Source: Bathynomus jamesi
Lineage: Eukaryota > Arthropoda > Malacostraca > Isopoda > Cirolanidae
Direction of reading: 5' to 3'
Length of the DNA stretch: 64,000 nucleotides
Assembly (NCBI GenBank): GCA_023014485.1
Contig: JAJOZX010005775.1
Coordinates: 113,501 to 177,500 of the forward strand
The position numbers were made by a program, and so were the translations under genes. The notes under the pieces were generated by a model. It saw nothing but the letters and a program-made list of their open reading frames with translations, made no database searches and was not told where the DNA came from. Positions 10,607-20,129 of the stretch are shown one piece after another (the stretch's first letter is position 1; the number at the start of each line of letters is the position of its first letter).

Positions 10607-12010
10607 AGACCAGACCAGACCAGACCAGATATTTATATTAGACATTATTACCTGTATATTAGTCTAGGAAGTGCGTTCTCTGCCAAGGAACTTGACCATG
10701 AGTATTGAAATAGGCACAAAACCTTTCTCTTACATCTTTTGCATTTTTATTGACTTTACAAAATGTTCCTTTTCTTAAGGGGAGCAACATATTTGGAGTT
10801 CTGTCAGATCCTTCTCGCCAGTGTCAATATTCTCCACAAGTTGAGCATTTCCGCAGTATGCCTGATGATTCTTTTTCAATAGATAATTATGTAAATAACA
10901 GCATGCCCATGTTATCTTGCTTGTTTTTTCTGGATCCAGAGAGATTTCTTTTTGCATTACAGCAAATCGCGTCGTAAGTATTCCGAATACATTCTCCACC
11001 ACACGTCTGGCCCGAGACAGCCTGTAGTTAAAGATTCAACGATTTTTTGTCAGGTCTATTTTACTGTAAAGTTTTATCACATTTGTATGTAGTGCAAATG
11101 CTTCATCACACACGAAAACATAAGAATACACTTCTTCCGTGTTTGGTAGCGTAGATGGCAGGGGAATGCCAAAAACATCTGATTGAAACATTTTCCAGAA
11201 TTTCGTGTGATACAGTACTCCGCCATCAGATATACGGCTGTTAGCTCCAATATCTACCACTATGAATTCATAGTTGGCATTTACTACCGCCATTAATACA
11301 ATGCTGAACGTATGTTTGTAATTGTAGAAAGGTGAATCAGAATTAGCAGGTTTGCGTACGCACACGTGCTTCCTGTCAATAGCTCTTATGCAGTTAAAGA
11401 AATGCCATCTCATACCAAAATCATGAGCAATATTTGTCCACTTCTCCTCCGTTTTCGGAAGCTAAAATAAAACCGATATTCTATAAATATGTACTTACAG
11501 TATATTGATTAATATTAGATGTGTACATAGTTATTATTATATATCATATTTATAGATAATTATACTGGATACATAAGTCATACATAGTAAAATCCTAATA
11601 AGTTATATAACACCACCTTACATGTATGTTTCAGGAACTGCAAGCTTGCTGTGGAGGACATCGAAACATGTGATGAAAATATGCAGGAAACCTCTTCAAC
11701 TGAATGTAGTGAAACCACCTCAACAAAGGAGGAGGAAGAAACCTAATCCGCAAAATGAATTGCTGTCTCTAGCGTGTAATTAATTATCTTTCTAGACCAC
11801 AAAGTGATGAGTATGACGTTGTGGGAAAGGGTTGGACACTCAAATTAAAACGCTTGGCAAAGGACCAAAGGCTGCACGCCGAAAAAGCTATAAATGATAT
11901 CTTGTTTGAAGCTGAAATGAGGACGCTACATAGAAACTCCGTGAAAATTAACGAAATTTCCACACCGAGTTCCTCATCTACTCCACTTCCACTAATATAT
12001 CCTGGCGAAG
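10018..12010 (+). pseudogene. Harbinger MADF-domain accessory protein
   Basis: The first exon starts at ATG 10018 and encodes a MADF domain: RESLLEFISKYRNLPELWNI, then YDKLVTIYRQIKADATVDDV and LRRSGAGPDDVYKPCSWVFE. It ends at 10389 before a good donor, GTAAGT. Downstream exon-like blocks at 11635-11760 (acceptor TTTCAG) and ~11790-11960 carry the family's C-terminal helix (AEKAINDILFEAEM). They contain stops and at least one frameshift relative to exon 1. In active Harbinger elements this protein brings the transposase to the DNA ends and into the nucleus. An AT microsatellite sits in the intron. Confidence 0.75.
10564..10630. repeat. (AT)n followed by (CCAGA)n
   Basis: A pure AT run of ~40 bases is followed directly by about five copies of the pentamer CCAGA at 10606-10629, inside the Harbinger. 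Confidence 0.9.
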
Positions 12011-12445
12011 ATTCTACACAAAACAACAATACTTGGACTTCTGTCGGGGGAATATTTTTCCAATGTTGTTCTCTAGTTGTACCCAGTTGTTATGCAGAAT
12101 GCTACAATACATCTTTTTTACCACAAATTATCACATATGTATTACAAACTGCGTTTCTTTAATATATTTAAATTAATAAAAAACTTGTTTATTATACCTG
12201 TATGTATTCGTCTAATGTGGAGGCAATTGCTTCACAAGTTTCCATTACGATTTCACTTATAGTTGTGGGAGAAATGATTGATGAAAAATTCAGGTCTTCA
12301 AAACTTTTTCCTGTGACTAAGAACCTTACATAACTGCTAGTCGTTCTTCTGCAGAAATAGCTTCCCTCATTGTGGTATTTTGCTTTGTTATCTTCGGTTT
12401 TAGTAATTGCAGCAGTTCGTGATACACATCGTGACTCATGCGAAA
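10775..12445 (-). pseudogene. Harbinger DDE transposase (nuclease)
   Basis: Coding blocks run from about 12445 (start-like MSHDVYHELLQLLKPKI, with a one-base frameshift near 12330) to 10775. The catalytic acids are visible: first Asp in RAIDRKHVCV, second Asp within VDIGANSRISDGGV, and Glu in RVVENVFGILTTRF. The usual tail WACCYLHNYLLKK is also present. Stops and the frameshift make it a pseudogene. It is convergent with the MADF gene. Confidence 0.82.
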
Positions 12446-12863
12446 ATAATTATGAAAATCGCACATGTCAGATATTTATATTTCCTTTAAAAGATTGAAA
12501 TGAGTATATTTCCTCCGTTTTCCGATCCATTCTTTCACCCACCGCTTCCGGTTTACTCTTTTTTTTAATGCATTGCAACACACGCGTTTTCTTTATTGTC
12601 CATTTCACACTATCACCTTCTACTTCGCAGCTACAACTGAATGCTGATGGAAATAATGACAATATCGATATTGATCGTGAACGTAATACTGATGAAAATG
12701 AGAAATACTGATGGTAAAACTGACAATAAATACTGACCGTGTGAAGGCCCCTTTACTTTTCATGTTCTTCAGTGCGAAAAATCCTAACTCGTATAATTAA
12801 GATGTGGAAAACTGCAAAAGAACCCCCAAGTCCCTTTTTCACTATGGTTGGGTTATTCCCTTT

Positions 12864-13417
12864 TTATCTGTAGGCAAAAGGTGGTGGTAGTTCCACGTGC
12901 TTTAATTTCAACGTACGATCACTGCAAATATCTGACAACTCCTCTTCCTCTGTAAGACTAAGTTGCACGTTGTTGGATGCAACTTCATTGAATGGATTTT
13001 TCAGCCATACAACGCTGTCAACGGATAAATCTGGGAAGTGATGCCGGATTTTCTCGTCTAGAGATGTAAAGTGTTCATAAATCAGCATTACTACCTCTTC
13101 ATTTTTTGTTGCAGCAGTATTTGAGAACATGTCCAATTGTCCATGTTGCCTCCTTTCACTCTCACCTTCCAAAGCCGTATCTTTTCTTTCAGATCAGTAA
13201 ATTTGTCTGAAGTAGATAAAATATTCTCGTTTCTTCCTTGCATGCTACGATTTACCTTGGTTAGATGTTCAAATATATCTGCTAAGTAAGCCAAGTTAAC
13301 ACACCAGGTCTCATCATGCAACAATTCACAAAACTCTTGCTTCTCTTCGAAAACGAAAAATGTATTGATTTTTCCTTTGTTTATAAACACGACGCAACAC
13401 CCGTCCTCTTGAGTCAT
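12864..13417 (-). pseudogene. hAT (ZBED5-like) transposase tail
   Basis: Two overlapping frames carry the family block VNLAYLADIFEHLTKVNRSM (compare YLADIFTKLNELNLQLQG in the 2418-3134 copy), then TSLDEKIRHHFPDLSVDS. A frameshift near 13150 separates them. The BED finger and first catalytic region are missing. It belongs to the 9362-13636 hAT. Confidence 0.75.
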
Positions 13418-13644
13418 CTGACTTCAATATGAAGGATAAGGTTCACGTATTGAGATCCCATCTCTTCACAAAGCTTTGCAAATAAGCGTGACTTGAGTGG
13501 TCTAGTTTTAATGTGATTTACCATTCTGATGACTTCGTCTATCACAGTTATCAGTTCGTGTCCTATTGTTTTTACAACCAAAGCTTCATGACATCCCTCT
13601 TGGACACATCTACGGTACCCCGTTTGGGAACTACTAGTCTAAAA

Positions 13645-14420
13645 TATTTCTTCTCTCTTCGGCTCAACTAAGCCACCCATAAATCTTTTTTTCCACTGTT
13701 GAAAGGTTATTTTCTAAGTTGAATACCTTTAATAGGGCTATACTTGTCTGTACTTCAAAATTTATGATCTAATTAGAGTTTTTGAATTGGCCTTAGTCCA
13801 TAATCTAAATTCATCCATGAGTTAGGCTAGAGGTCCTAGTCTGCTATATCGTCCTAAGCTTAATTAGGTTTATTTCCATCGAATCATTAAAACTTAAAAA
13901 TAATAGTTATAGAGCTGATGCAAGATTTATGTTAGATAGTCAGAGAAACTTTTCGACAATGACTTAAATAATGAAAAACTGTGAACTTGTAAATTACCAT
14001 TCTGAAATACCATTTTTTTTCTGGTCTTAACAAAAAACTTACTTGGGGACCACAAATACTCCTGTAAGTGATTATTGTTAGCAATTTACCTGGGTGATTC
14101 TTTTTTCTTGACTAAGTATTTTTAATAATAACTATATTCAACTTTTTTTATAAATTGTATTTTGGCTGTAGCACCACCCAATAAAAGATCAAATATATAA
14201 ACATAGGCTCAATTAAAAAACTGACACAGTGAGAAGACATTTCTATCCAACATGACTACAGCCTGTAAAAAGTTGCATATTCCTGATGGAATATAAGCGT
14301 GACAAGAAATTTTCCGTATGATTACCTTCAATGTTTATGGCCTAAATTATAGCTTTGAGCCTAGTCTTGTAGTTCGACACCTTTGAGTACATCATTCATA
14401 GCTGATTTGTACTTCACTAG
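13645..14420. other. Intron sequence without recognised element
   Basis: Unique-looking AT-rich sequence of the SLC22 intron. I see no repeat ends, ORFs with family features, or RNA genes. Confidence 0.5.
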
Positions 14421-14536
14421 CAGAATTTAATTTATCCTTGAAAGTGAGACTTCCTTAAGTATAATGCTCGCAAAATGGAGTTTGTATCTTCGAATACTTA
14501 AACCGTCAGAAAAGAAATGTATTAGAAGAAACTTAC

Positions 14537-14748
14537 TGGAAACGAGCACAGCAACAACTGCTGTTAACGTTGCTAAGAAGAAAAATCCTGCTTCTGAAAA
14601 TCTTCTCCCAAACTTTTGCGCACAAAACCATCCCATAACATTTCCAGGAAGTTCAGATATAGAGAGGTAAAAGAAATTCAAAAATTCGTTACCGCTGATG
14701 TTCGCTGTGTTGTAGATGATTCCATAGTACATGGCATTATTGCAAATG
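14537..14748 (-). CDS. SLC22-like transporter exon (TM7-9)
   Basis: The acceptor is TTTGGCAG and the donor GTAAGT. The exon encodes membrane segment 7 (NNAMYYGIIYNTANISG), segment 8 (NFFYLSISELPGNVMGWFCA), a cytoplasmic Gly-Arg-Arg turn (QKFGRRFSEAG) and segment 9 (FFFLATLTAVVAVLVS). The motif order fits SLC22 precisely. It ends after the first base of an Asn codon. Confidence 0.93.
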
Positions 14749-14819
14749 CTGCCAAAAATTAGATATTTTAATTTCATGGGAACAAGTTACGTATGATGTA
14801 TACCTAATATATATATATA

Positions 14820-15518
14820 CAGGGTGTACACAAAGTCCTTTCCCGATTATAAACTTTAATTAATAATTAGGTACATGAAATTCGAAGAAGACACAGTAAT
14901 GCTTTGTTTTGCATGTTGTTGCATAACGCATCAAGTTTATTATGTTTCCGATTAAATTTCAACATGTGCGCCGTTAGTTACACGTAGCACATCCAAGCAA
15001 AATTCGAGTTCACACCATACGTTCGCTACCATAGCTCTCGTGACACTGTTGATGGCATCGCAAATCCTTGCACGAAGAGTGTCATTGTTAGCAACAGAAG
15101 TATGGTACACATACTCCTTTGCATATCCCCACAGGAAGTAGTTCAGGGGCGTGATATCAGGGGAAAGTAGAGGCCATGACACTGGCCCGGCGCGCCCAAT
15201 CCATCTTCCGGGATAAGTGGTGTTCAAAAACTCACGCACTAACAATCCCAGTGATGTAAAATGCTGGATGGTTGAAGGTCTTCCAACTTGGGGGCTACAA
15301 AAAACTTGTGCATGTCCCGGTACACTTGTGCCGCAACATTCTTTTCAGCAAAGAAAAATGGGCCTATCACCCTACCATACATTAATCCACACCAAACATT
15401 GACAAGAAAAAACTTGATATGTTATGCAACAACATGCAAAAACAAAGCATTACTGTCTCTTCTTTGGATTTCATGTAATTAACCAAAGTTTATAATCGGG
15501 AAAGGACTTTGTGTACAC
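14820..15518 (-). mobile_element. Deleted mariner-like element with ~100 bp TIRs
   Basis: It starts CAGGGTGTACACAAAGTCCT after TA, and pairs with AGGACTTTGTGTACAC ending near 15518. Pairing extends ~100 bp inward, including GCATGTTGTTGCATAA. The right end has lost its last ~5 bases and runs into an AT array. A transposase C-terminus is encoded on the minus strand. Confidence 0.85.
14952..15245 (-). pseudogene. Mariner transposase C-terminal fragment
   Basis: The 97-residue frame contains WPLLSPDITPLNYFLWGYAK, the region of the third catalytic acid, and the family C-terminus ending LRVTNGAHVEI. The third catalytic position reads Ile-Thr-Pro-Leu-Asn, so the usual acid-proximal Asp is replaced by Asn. 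Upstream domains are deleted or shifted. Confidence 0.8.
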
Positions 15519-15534
15519 TATATATATATATAAT

Positions 15535-15607
<73 letters not shown>

Positions 15608-15615
15608 TATATATA
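15519..15615. repeat. (AT)n microsatellite between two elements
   Basis: An almost pure AT/TATATA array of ~95 bp lies exactly between the right end of the 14820 element and the left end of the 15616 element. Confidence 0.92.
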
Positions 15616-17235
15616 GTGTTTCATAACATGTGGGACGCACTTTCAGGATGGATTCAGGACCTGAAAACAATGAAAAAAGTCTATATAAACATATGCCCAA
15701 AATCGCTTTGTTTCTGAGTTACAGCCCGTTTTGTGTTCCAACAATTCTTTCCGCAAACTGTTTACAAACATTACTTGCCGGCAATGTGAGTGTGTACGAG
15801 ACTTATTTCATGCATGTCCTTGTCGACTGTAATGTTTCGTACACTATGACATGTTTCAATATCGTTGAGTGTAGAGCCATTAGTCAGTCAGAGATGCATC
15901 GCGGTGTTTCACTGTTCGTATTCGTAACTTCTTACCGTGAATAAGTGCAGTCCAGTGAAAAAAAAATTAAGTTTTTGTTCTATTCACTGATAGTGTGCAT
16001 TTGAAGTGAAAATGGAGGCTTATTCAAACAGAGAAATGGCAGCCATGCATCTCATGTATGGACTTGCCGAGGGTAATGCGGCCGTAGCAAGACGTCTGTA
16101 TGCGGAAAGGGTTTCCGAATCGCCGTCTGCCAGATAAGAAGACCTTTCAGAGAATAGACGAGCGTCTTGGTGATACAGGATCATTCAACAAGCGAGTTTC
16201 AGATGGTGGTAGACCAATCAGCGCCAGAACTGTTGAGTTGGAGGAGCGGGTCCTGAATCGCGTGGAGGAACATCCTGGTGTCAGTACCCGAAGGATAGCA
16301 GCAGCAGGGGGTGTAAGATACACAACTGTGTGGAGAATTTTACGGGAACAACAGCTTTACCCATATCACATTCAGAGAGTACAAGGACTTACTGAAGCTG
16401 ATTTCCTACCGCGAGAGGCTTTTTGTACTTGGTTCCTTCAACAGTGTGCTCGCGATCCTCTTTTTCTATTCTCCTTGTTGATTTCTGATGAGGCTGCCTT
16501 CACGAGAAATGGCGTGATCAATTTTCACATCACTCATTACTCGGTCGAAGAGAATCCGCATGCCATCATCCGGTCATGGCACCAACAACAATTTAGTATC
16601 AATGTATGGGCAGGACTTATTGCCAACAACTTAATCGGTCCTTTTGTTTTGCTTGGAAGATTAACAGGAGAATCTTCTTCCAATTTTTTATGGAATGACT
16701 TAAGCAATTTACTAGACGAAGTTCCTCTTGGTGTCCGACGTCGTATGTGGTTTGTGCATGACGGCGCTCCGCCTCATTTTAGTCGAGTAGCCAGAGACTA
16801 TTTGGATGACCATTTCCCCTGATAAATGAGTAGGCCGTGGAGGACCCATTGCGTGGCCTGCTCGCTCCCCGGACCTGAATCCACTCGATTTTTACCTGTG
16901 GGGTCATCTGAAATCCATCGTTTACGTGATACCCATTGACAACTTTGAAATGCTTCGCCAACGTGTAGAACAAGGATGCCAGAAAATCTGAGCAATACCT
17001 GGAATGTTTGGACGCGTCAGGCAGTCTGTGACGAGGCGTGTTCAGGCGTGTATTCAAGCGCAAGGCGGTCATTTTGAGCACTTCCTTTAAAAGTAAGGCG
17101 GATACTTGCTGGAACACATAACGGGCTGTAACTCGGAAACAAAACGATTTCGGGCATATGTTTATATGAACTTTTTTCATTGTTTTCAAGTCCTGAATCC
17201 ATCATAACAAGTGCATCCCACATGTTATGAAACAC
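15616..17235 (+). mobile_element. mariner/IS630-type element with ~130 bp TIRs
   Basis: The ends GTGTTTCATAACATGTGGGA and TCCCACATGTTATGAAACAC... (ending at 17235) pair over about 130 bp with few mismatches. They include an internal CAGGACCTGAAAACAATGAA block. The 1.6 kb body holds one transposase gene on the plus strand, apparently complete in extent but with frameshifts. Confidence 0.88.
16011..17090 (+). pseudogene. DUF4817-type mariner-like transposase
   Basis: It starts MEAYSNREMAAMHLMYGLAE with the short N-terminal helix-turn-helix (DUF4817) and shifts frame near 16103. It continues as a 240-residue open stretch with a second HTH (EHPGVSTRRIAAAGGVRYTT), the first catalytic Asp (LLISDEAAFTRNGVIN) and the second (MWFVHDGAPPHFSRVARDYL). 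A second shift near 16822 precedes the third block (RSPDLNPLDFYLWGHLKSIV). It ends FEHFL at ~17089. Length ~355 residues is normal for the group. Two frameshifts and one stop make it inactive. Confidence 0.85.
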
Positions 17236-17243
17236 CGTGTGTG

Positions 17244-17249
<6 letters not shown>

Positions 17250-17282
<33 letters not shown>
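17250..17282. repeat. (AT)n microsatellite
   Basis: A pure AT run, preceded by GTGTGTATGTGT, just outside the right end of the 15616-17235 element. Confidence 0.9.
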
Positions 17283-17285
<3 letters not shown>

Positions 17286-17324
17286 TTGGTTAGCTTCCAC
17301 CCGAATTGTTCATTCTGATGAAGG

Positions 17325-17421
17325 TCAAGCTTTTCACTCCACCTTAGACCTACAGTTTAACGTGGAATCCGAACCACGCCCCACCAACAGCCCAGCGTCT
17401 TAACCACTAGGCCACCCAGGG
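17325..17421 (-). repeat. tRNA-derived SINE, type A
   Basis: On the minus strand it reads GGGTGGCCTAGTGGTTAAGA, a Pol III box A, then about 35 bases later GTGGTTCGGATTCCACG, a box B. A tail containing CTAAGGTGGAGTGAAAAGC follows. A fragment of the same family lies at 45672-45722. No known SINE name is assigned. Confidence 0.7.
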
Positions 17422-17454
17422 TACCTATTTATCTACCAACCATTCTTTATTCTG

Positions 17455-17562
17455 TGGAAGGATGAACAGCTGGGTTTTGCTGCGCGCCGGCTGCCGTCAC
17501 CGGGTCTCGATCCCGGGCCGATGGATTCGTAGTCAGCGACGCTAACCACTACACCACCGAGG

Positions 17563-17570
<8 letters not shown>
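17455..17570 (-). repeat. tRNA-derived SINE, type B
   Basis: On the minus strand it reads GCCTCGGTGGTGTAGTGGTT (box A TGGTGTAGTGGTTAGC), then CCCGGGATCGAGACCCGG, a box B-like arm. A non-tRNA tail follows. The anticodon arm is CTGACTACGAATC-like. It is flanked by AC microsatellites. The head is tRNA-like but lacks a pairing acceptor stem, so it is a SINE rather than a gene. Confidence 0.7.
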
Positions 17571-17602
<32 letters not shown>

Positions 17603-17655
17603 GAGAGAGAATAACCAAGAATAAAATGAAGTGAATATAAAAATATATTGCCAAA

Positions 17656-17690
<35 letters not shown>
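17571..17690. repeat. (AC)n microsatellites
   Basis: Two (CA)n runs at about 17567-17600 and 17656-17686, on either side of a short unique stretch. Confidence 0.9.
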
Positions 17691-17758
17691 TTTTCACTTA
17701 AATTTTAACCCCCCAAACTTATTAGAAATTATGTATACTGGAATAGGAAGAGCTTAAT

Positions 17759-19664
17759 TTACTGAGGTGATGATTTGCAGTGCATGTCATCAGCAAGCCG
17801 TGTGTAGTCCGGATTGTAGCTGCTGATTGTTAGCCTCAAACAAGCATCCAGGTGATCATCTGTCAGAGTGGCTCGGTATTTCGATTTGATGATATTCATG
17901 TGTGAGAACGTTGACTCACAAAGGTAGGTTGATCCAAAAAATGTTGTCAAGTACATGGCACTTTTTCTGACATTCGGATACTTTTCTTCAAGAAGTAGGT
18001 GCCAAAAGTTTCCTTCTGAAGACCTGGATTTGGTTTGAATGTCGTTTCGCAGAGTCAAAATTTCATTCTCGATTGCAGATATGTCCATATTAAACAATAA
18101 GGCCATTTTTGATGCAATATCATCAATGTCAAAGTTTGTACCAAATGGGAAACACATGACTGTTGCTACAGGTTCTAGTGTTGCTAAGTCTTGGAACCGT
18201 TTGTTAAAGTCTGTAATAACATTCTGCAACTGTTCAACATATCAAACACTGTCAAACTGGTCGCATTCTTTCTCCTGACTTTCCAGCTCTGACATCATGT
18301 TTTTGAAATTCCGCAGTTGGTGTCGCTGCAGCTGTGAGGATACCAGTTCTAGTTTTTTGTTCAAAAGCATTCACTGAGGTAATCATTTCAACAATAGTTT
18401 TGTTTTTACCTTGTAACTCTAAGCTTAGCTGATTTAGAAAAGCAGTGGTGTCAGTCAAAAAAGTTAAATTTAACAGCTACACTTCGTCTTCCAACTCTTT
18501 GTAATATGTTTATTTTAACTTCAGAAAGTCTTTAATTTCAGATAAGAGATCCCTAAACCTCTGCAGAAATTTACCTCTACTTAGCCACCTGACGTCAGTG
18601 CGCAACAAAAGGTCAGTGTGTTCTGCTTTATTTTCTTCTAGCTGAGATCGGAAGAGACGCCTTTGTAGACTTCTCGCCCGAATAGAACACACAATCTTAT
18701 GGGAAATATCCATAATTTCTTTAATATTCAACATTTTATCGCACAGTGCTTGTTTGTGAATTATGCAGTGATAATTAAAGAAGTTTGGAAACCTTTTGTC
18801 ACTTTTGCACAGGGCGATGAACCCATTGGAGCGGCCAGTCATAGCAGGTGATCCGTCAGTTATGATGTTCACAAGCTTGTGAAGTGGGAATTGTGTGTCG
18901 TTAACAAATTCACTGAATGCCTGAAAAATGTCCTCACCTCGAGTTTTCCCTCTTAAAGGTAGGATTTTAAGCAGTTCTTCTTTGGTAGTCATATCTTTAA
19001 ACACAATTCTAATAAAAATGCATAACTGTGATGTGTCGATCACATCTGTCGAGTCAAGAAACTGAAGTGAAAGGAACACGCAGTCATGTATGTCTTTCTT
19101 CAGTTGTTCCACCAAGTTTTCATCCATTACTTCACAACGTTGCATCACAGTGTTTCTGGATAGCTGAAGCTGGTTAATAGCAGACAATATTTCCGATTTA
19201 TTACTGAAATTCTGAAACAACGACTCTGCTGCCTCTGTAAATGCTTCTTTGAATATTTCTCCATCCTGAAAAGGTTTCTTGTGTTTCGCAAGTACACGGC
19301 TCACCCGAAATGACGCAATCGTTGCTGCTTTCGATTTTGTGCTAGGCCCTGTAAAGATATACTGCTGAGCACTAAGTTGAGACTTACGTTCATTGACTTT
19401 TCTCTTACGTAGTTCACTTTCAGCTGGGAAATCACTGTCATACCGCTTGTGTATAGTTTTAAAGTGCCTCTCTAAATTTCCCTTTTTGACGAAAGCGACA
19501 CATGCATGGCAAATTAAACACACACATTTGGAATTTTTCATCGTAAAAAAAATATGCCGTCTCCCACTCATTGTGAAAGTTGTAAGTTTTTGTTTCTTGG
19601 CATTTGGTCCAGCACTCATTTTAACGGTGTTAATGCAATTCGACTGGAGACTGACCTTCACCAC
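17759..19664 (-). pseudogene. hAT transposase (ZBED5/SCAND3-like), nearly full length
   Basis: A 384-residue frame begins near MSAGPNAKKQKLTTFTMSGR (in-frame Met at ~19619). It has a BED-like zinc finger (CVCLICHACVAFVKKGNLER, then HFKTIH), the catalytic core with LSLQFLDSTDVIDTSQLCIF and NIITDGSPAMTGRSNGFIAL, and LLLRTDVRWLSRGKFLQRF. It stops near 18510. The rest continues at 18252-18458 and 17759-18229, ending with the dimerisation region (STYLCESTFSHMNIIKSKYR). At least two frameshifts or stops near 18460-18510 and 18240 break it. Of the hAT genes here it keeps the most complete N-terminus. It sits inside the 8.9 kb SLC22 intron. Confidence 0.85.
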
Positions 19665-20058
19665 CGATTATTCCAAATGACTGACCCGTCACTTAAGTGA
19701 CACATGCTCATGACAGCTCAGCTTACCGCGGTATGAAATTTTGGCAGAAATTAAAGTTAGCGGTATCATTTTCTGTGACATTAATTAAATATCTCTTAGA
19801 ATTATTAAAGTTAAACTTTGTTATTTTTTGTTAAATGACTGGTAAGCACAAAGATAAAACAAATAAGTGTTGCTACCGATAATGGAGGTGATAACATAAA
19901 GAACGCTAATTTTTGGTAGTAGCGGTCGGGTCGTGTGCTCGTTAGTATTGTGAAATGTAAGGTCTCTGTTGTTAGGCTAAGCTACTGGTCATTCTGCGAT
20001 ACCAAAAACTGCTCTGCGATCTACTGGTAGATCGCGATCGACGTTTTGGCCACCCCTG
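17759..20058 (-). mobile_element. ZBED-type hAT element
   Basis: Read on the minus strand the element begins at 20058 with CAGGGGTGGCCAAAACGTCG, a typical hAT terminus, and contains one long transposase gene. Its 5' end directly abuts the outermost bases of the Tc1-like element that starts at ~20059. I could not identify the 3' terminus; it should lie between about 17690 and 17758. Confidence 0.75.
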
Positions 20059-20129
20059 ATGTAAGACATCAAAGAATTTGAGGAAAATAAAAAAAGTTAA
20101 AATGCAAAAGTTTTCGTACATTTACTTGC

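Larger units (their letters stand above)
9793..12752. mobile_element. PIF/Harbinger element nested in the hAT
   Basis: The termini AAGGCTCCCTCACACGGTCA and (right, reverse complement) AGGGGCCTTCACACGGTCAG form TIRs. TTA is present at 9790-9792 and 12753-12755, the 3 bp target duplication of this superfamily. Subterminal sequence on both sides is rich in CAGTATT-type motifs in both orientations, likely transposase binding sites. Inside are the two expected genes: a MADF/Myb-like DNA-binding protein on plus and a DDE transposase on minus. Both are broken. Confidence 0.88.
9362..13636 (-). mobile_element. hAT element carrying a nested Harbinger
   Basis: The ends are CAGTAGTTCCCAAAC (9362) and GTTTGGGAACTACTA (ending 13636), a 15 bp TIR with one mismatch at the outermost base. 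The 8 bp GTCTAAAA stands on both sides (9354-9361 and 13637-13644), a perfect hAT target duplication. Without the nested Harbinger (9793-12752) the hAT is only ~1.3 kb, with a decayed ZBED-type transposase tail. It lies within the 5.8 kb SLC22 intron. Confidence 0.9.

Noticed and set aside
15518..15700. ORF of poly Ile-Tyr repeats (several similar in the window)
   Set aside because: Translation of (AT)n microsatellites.
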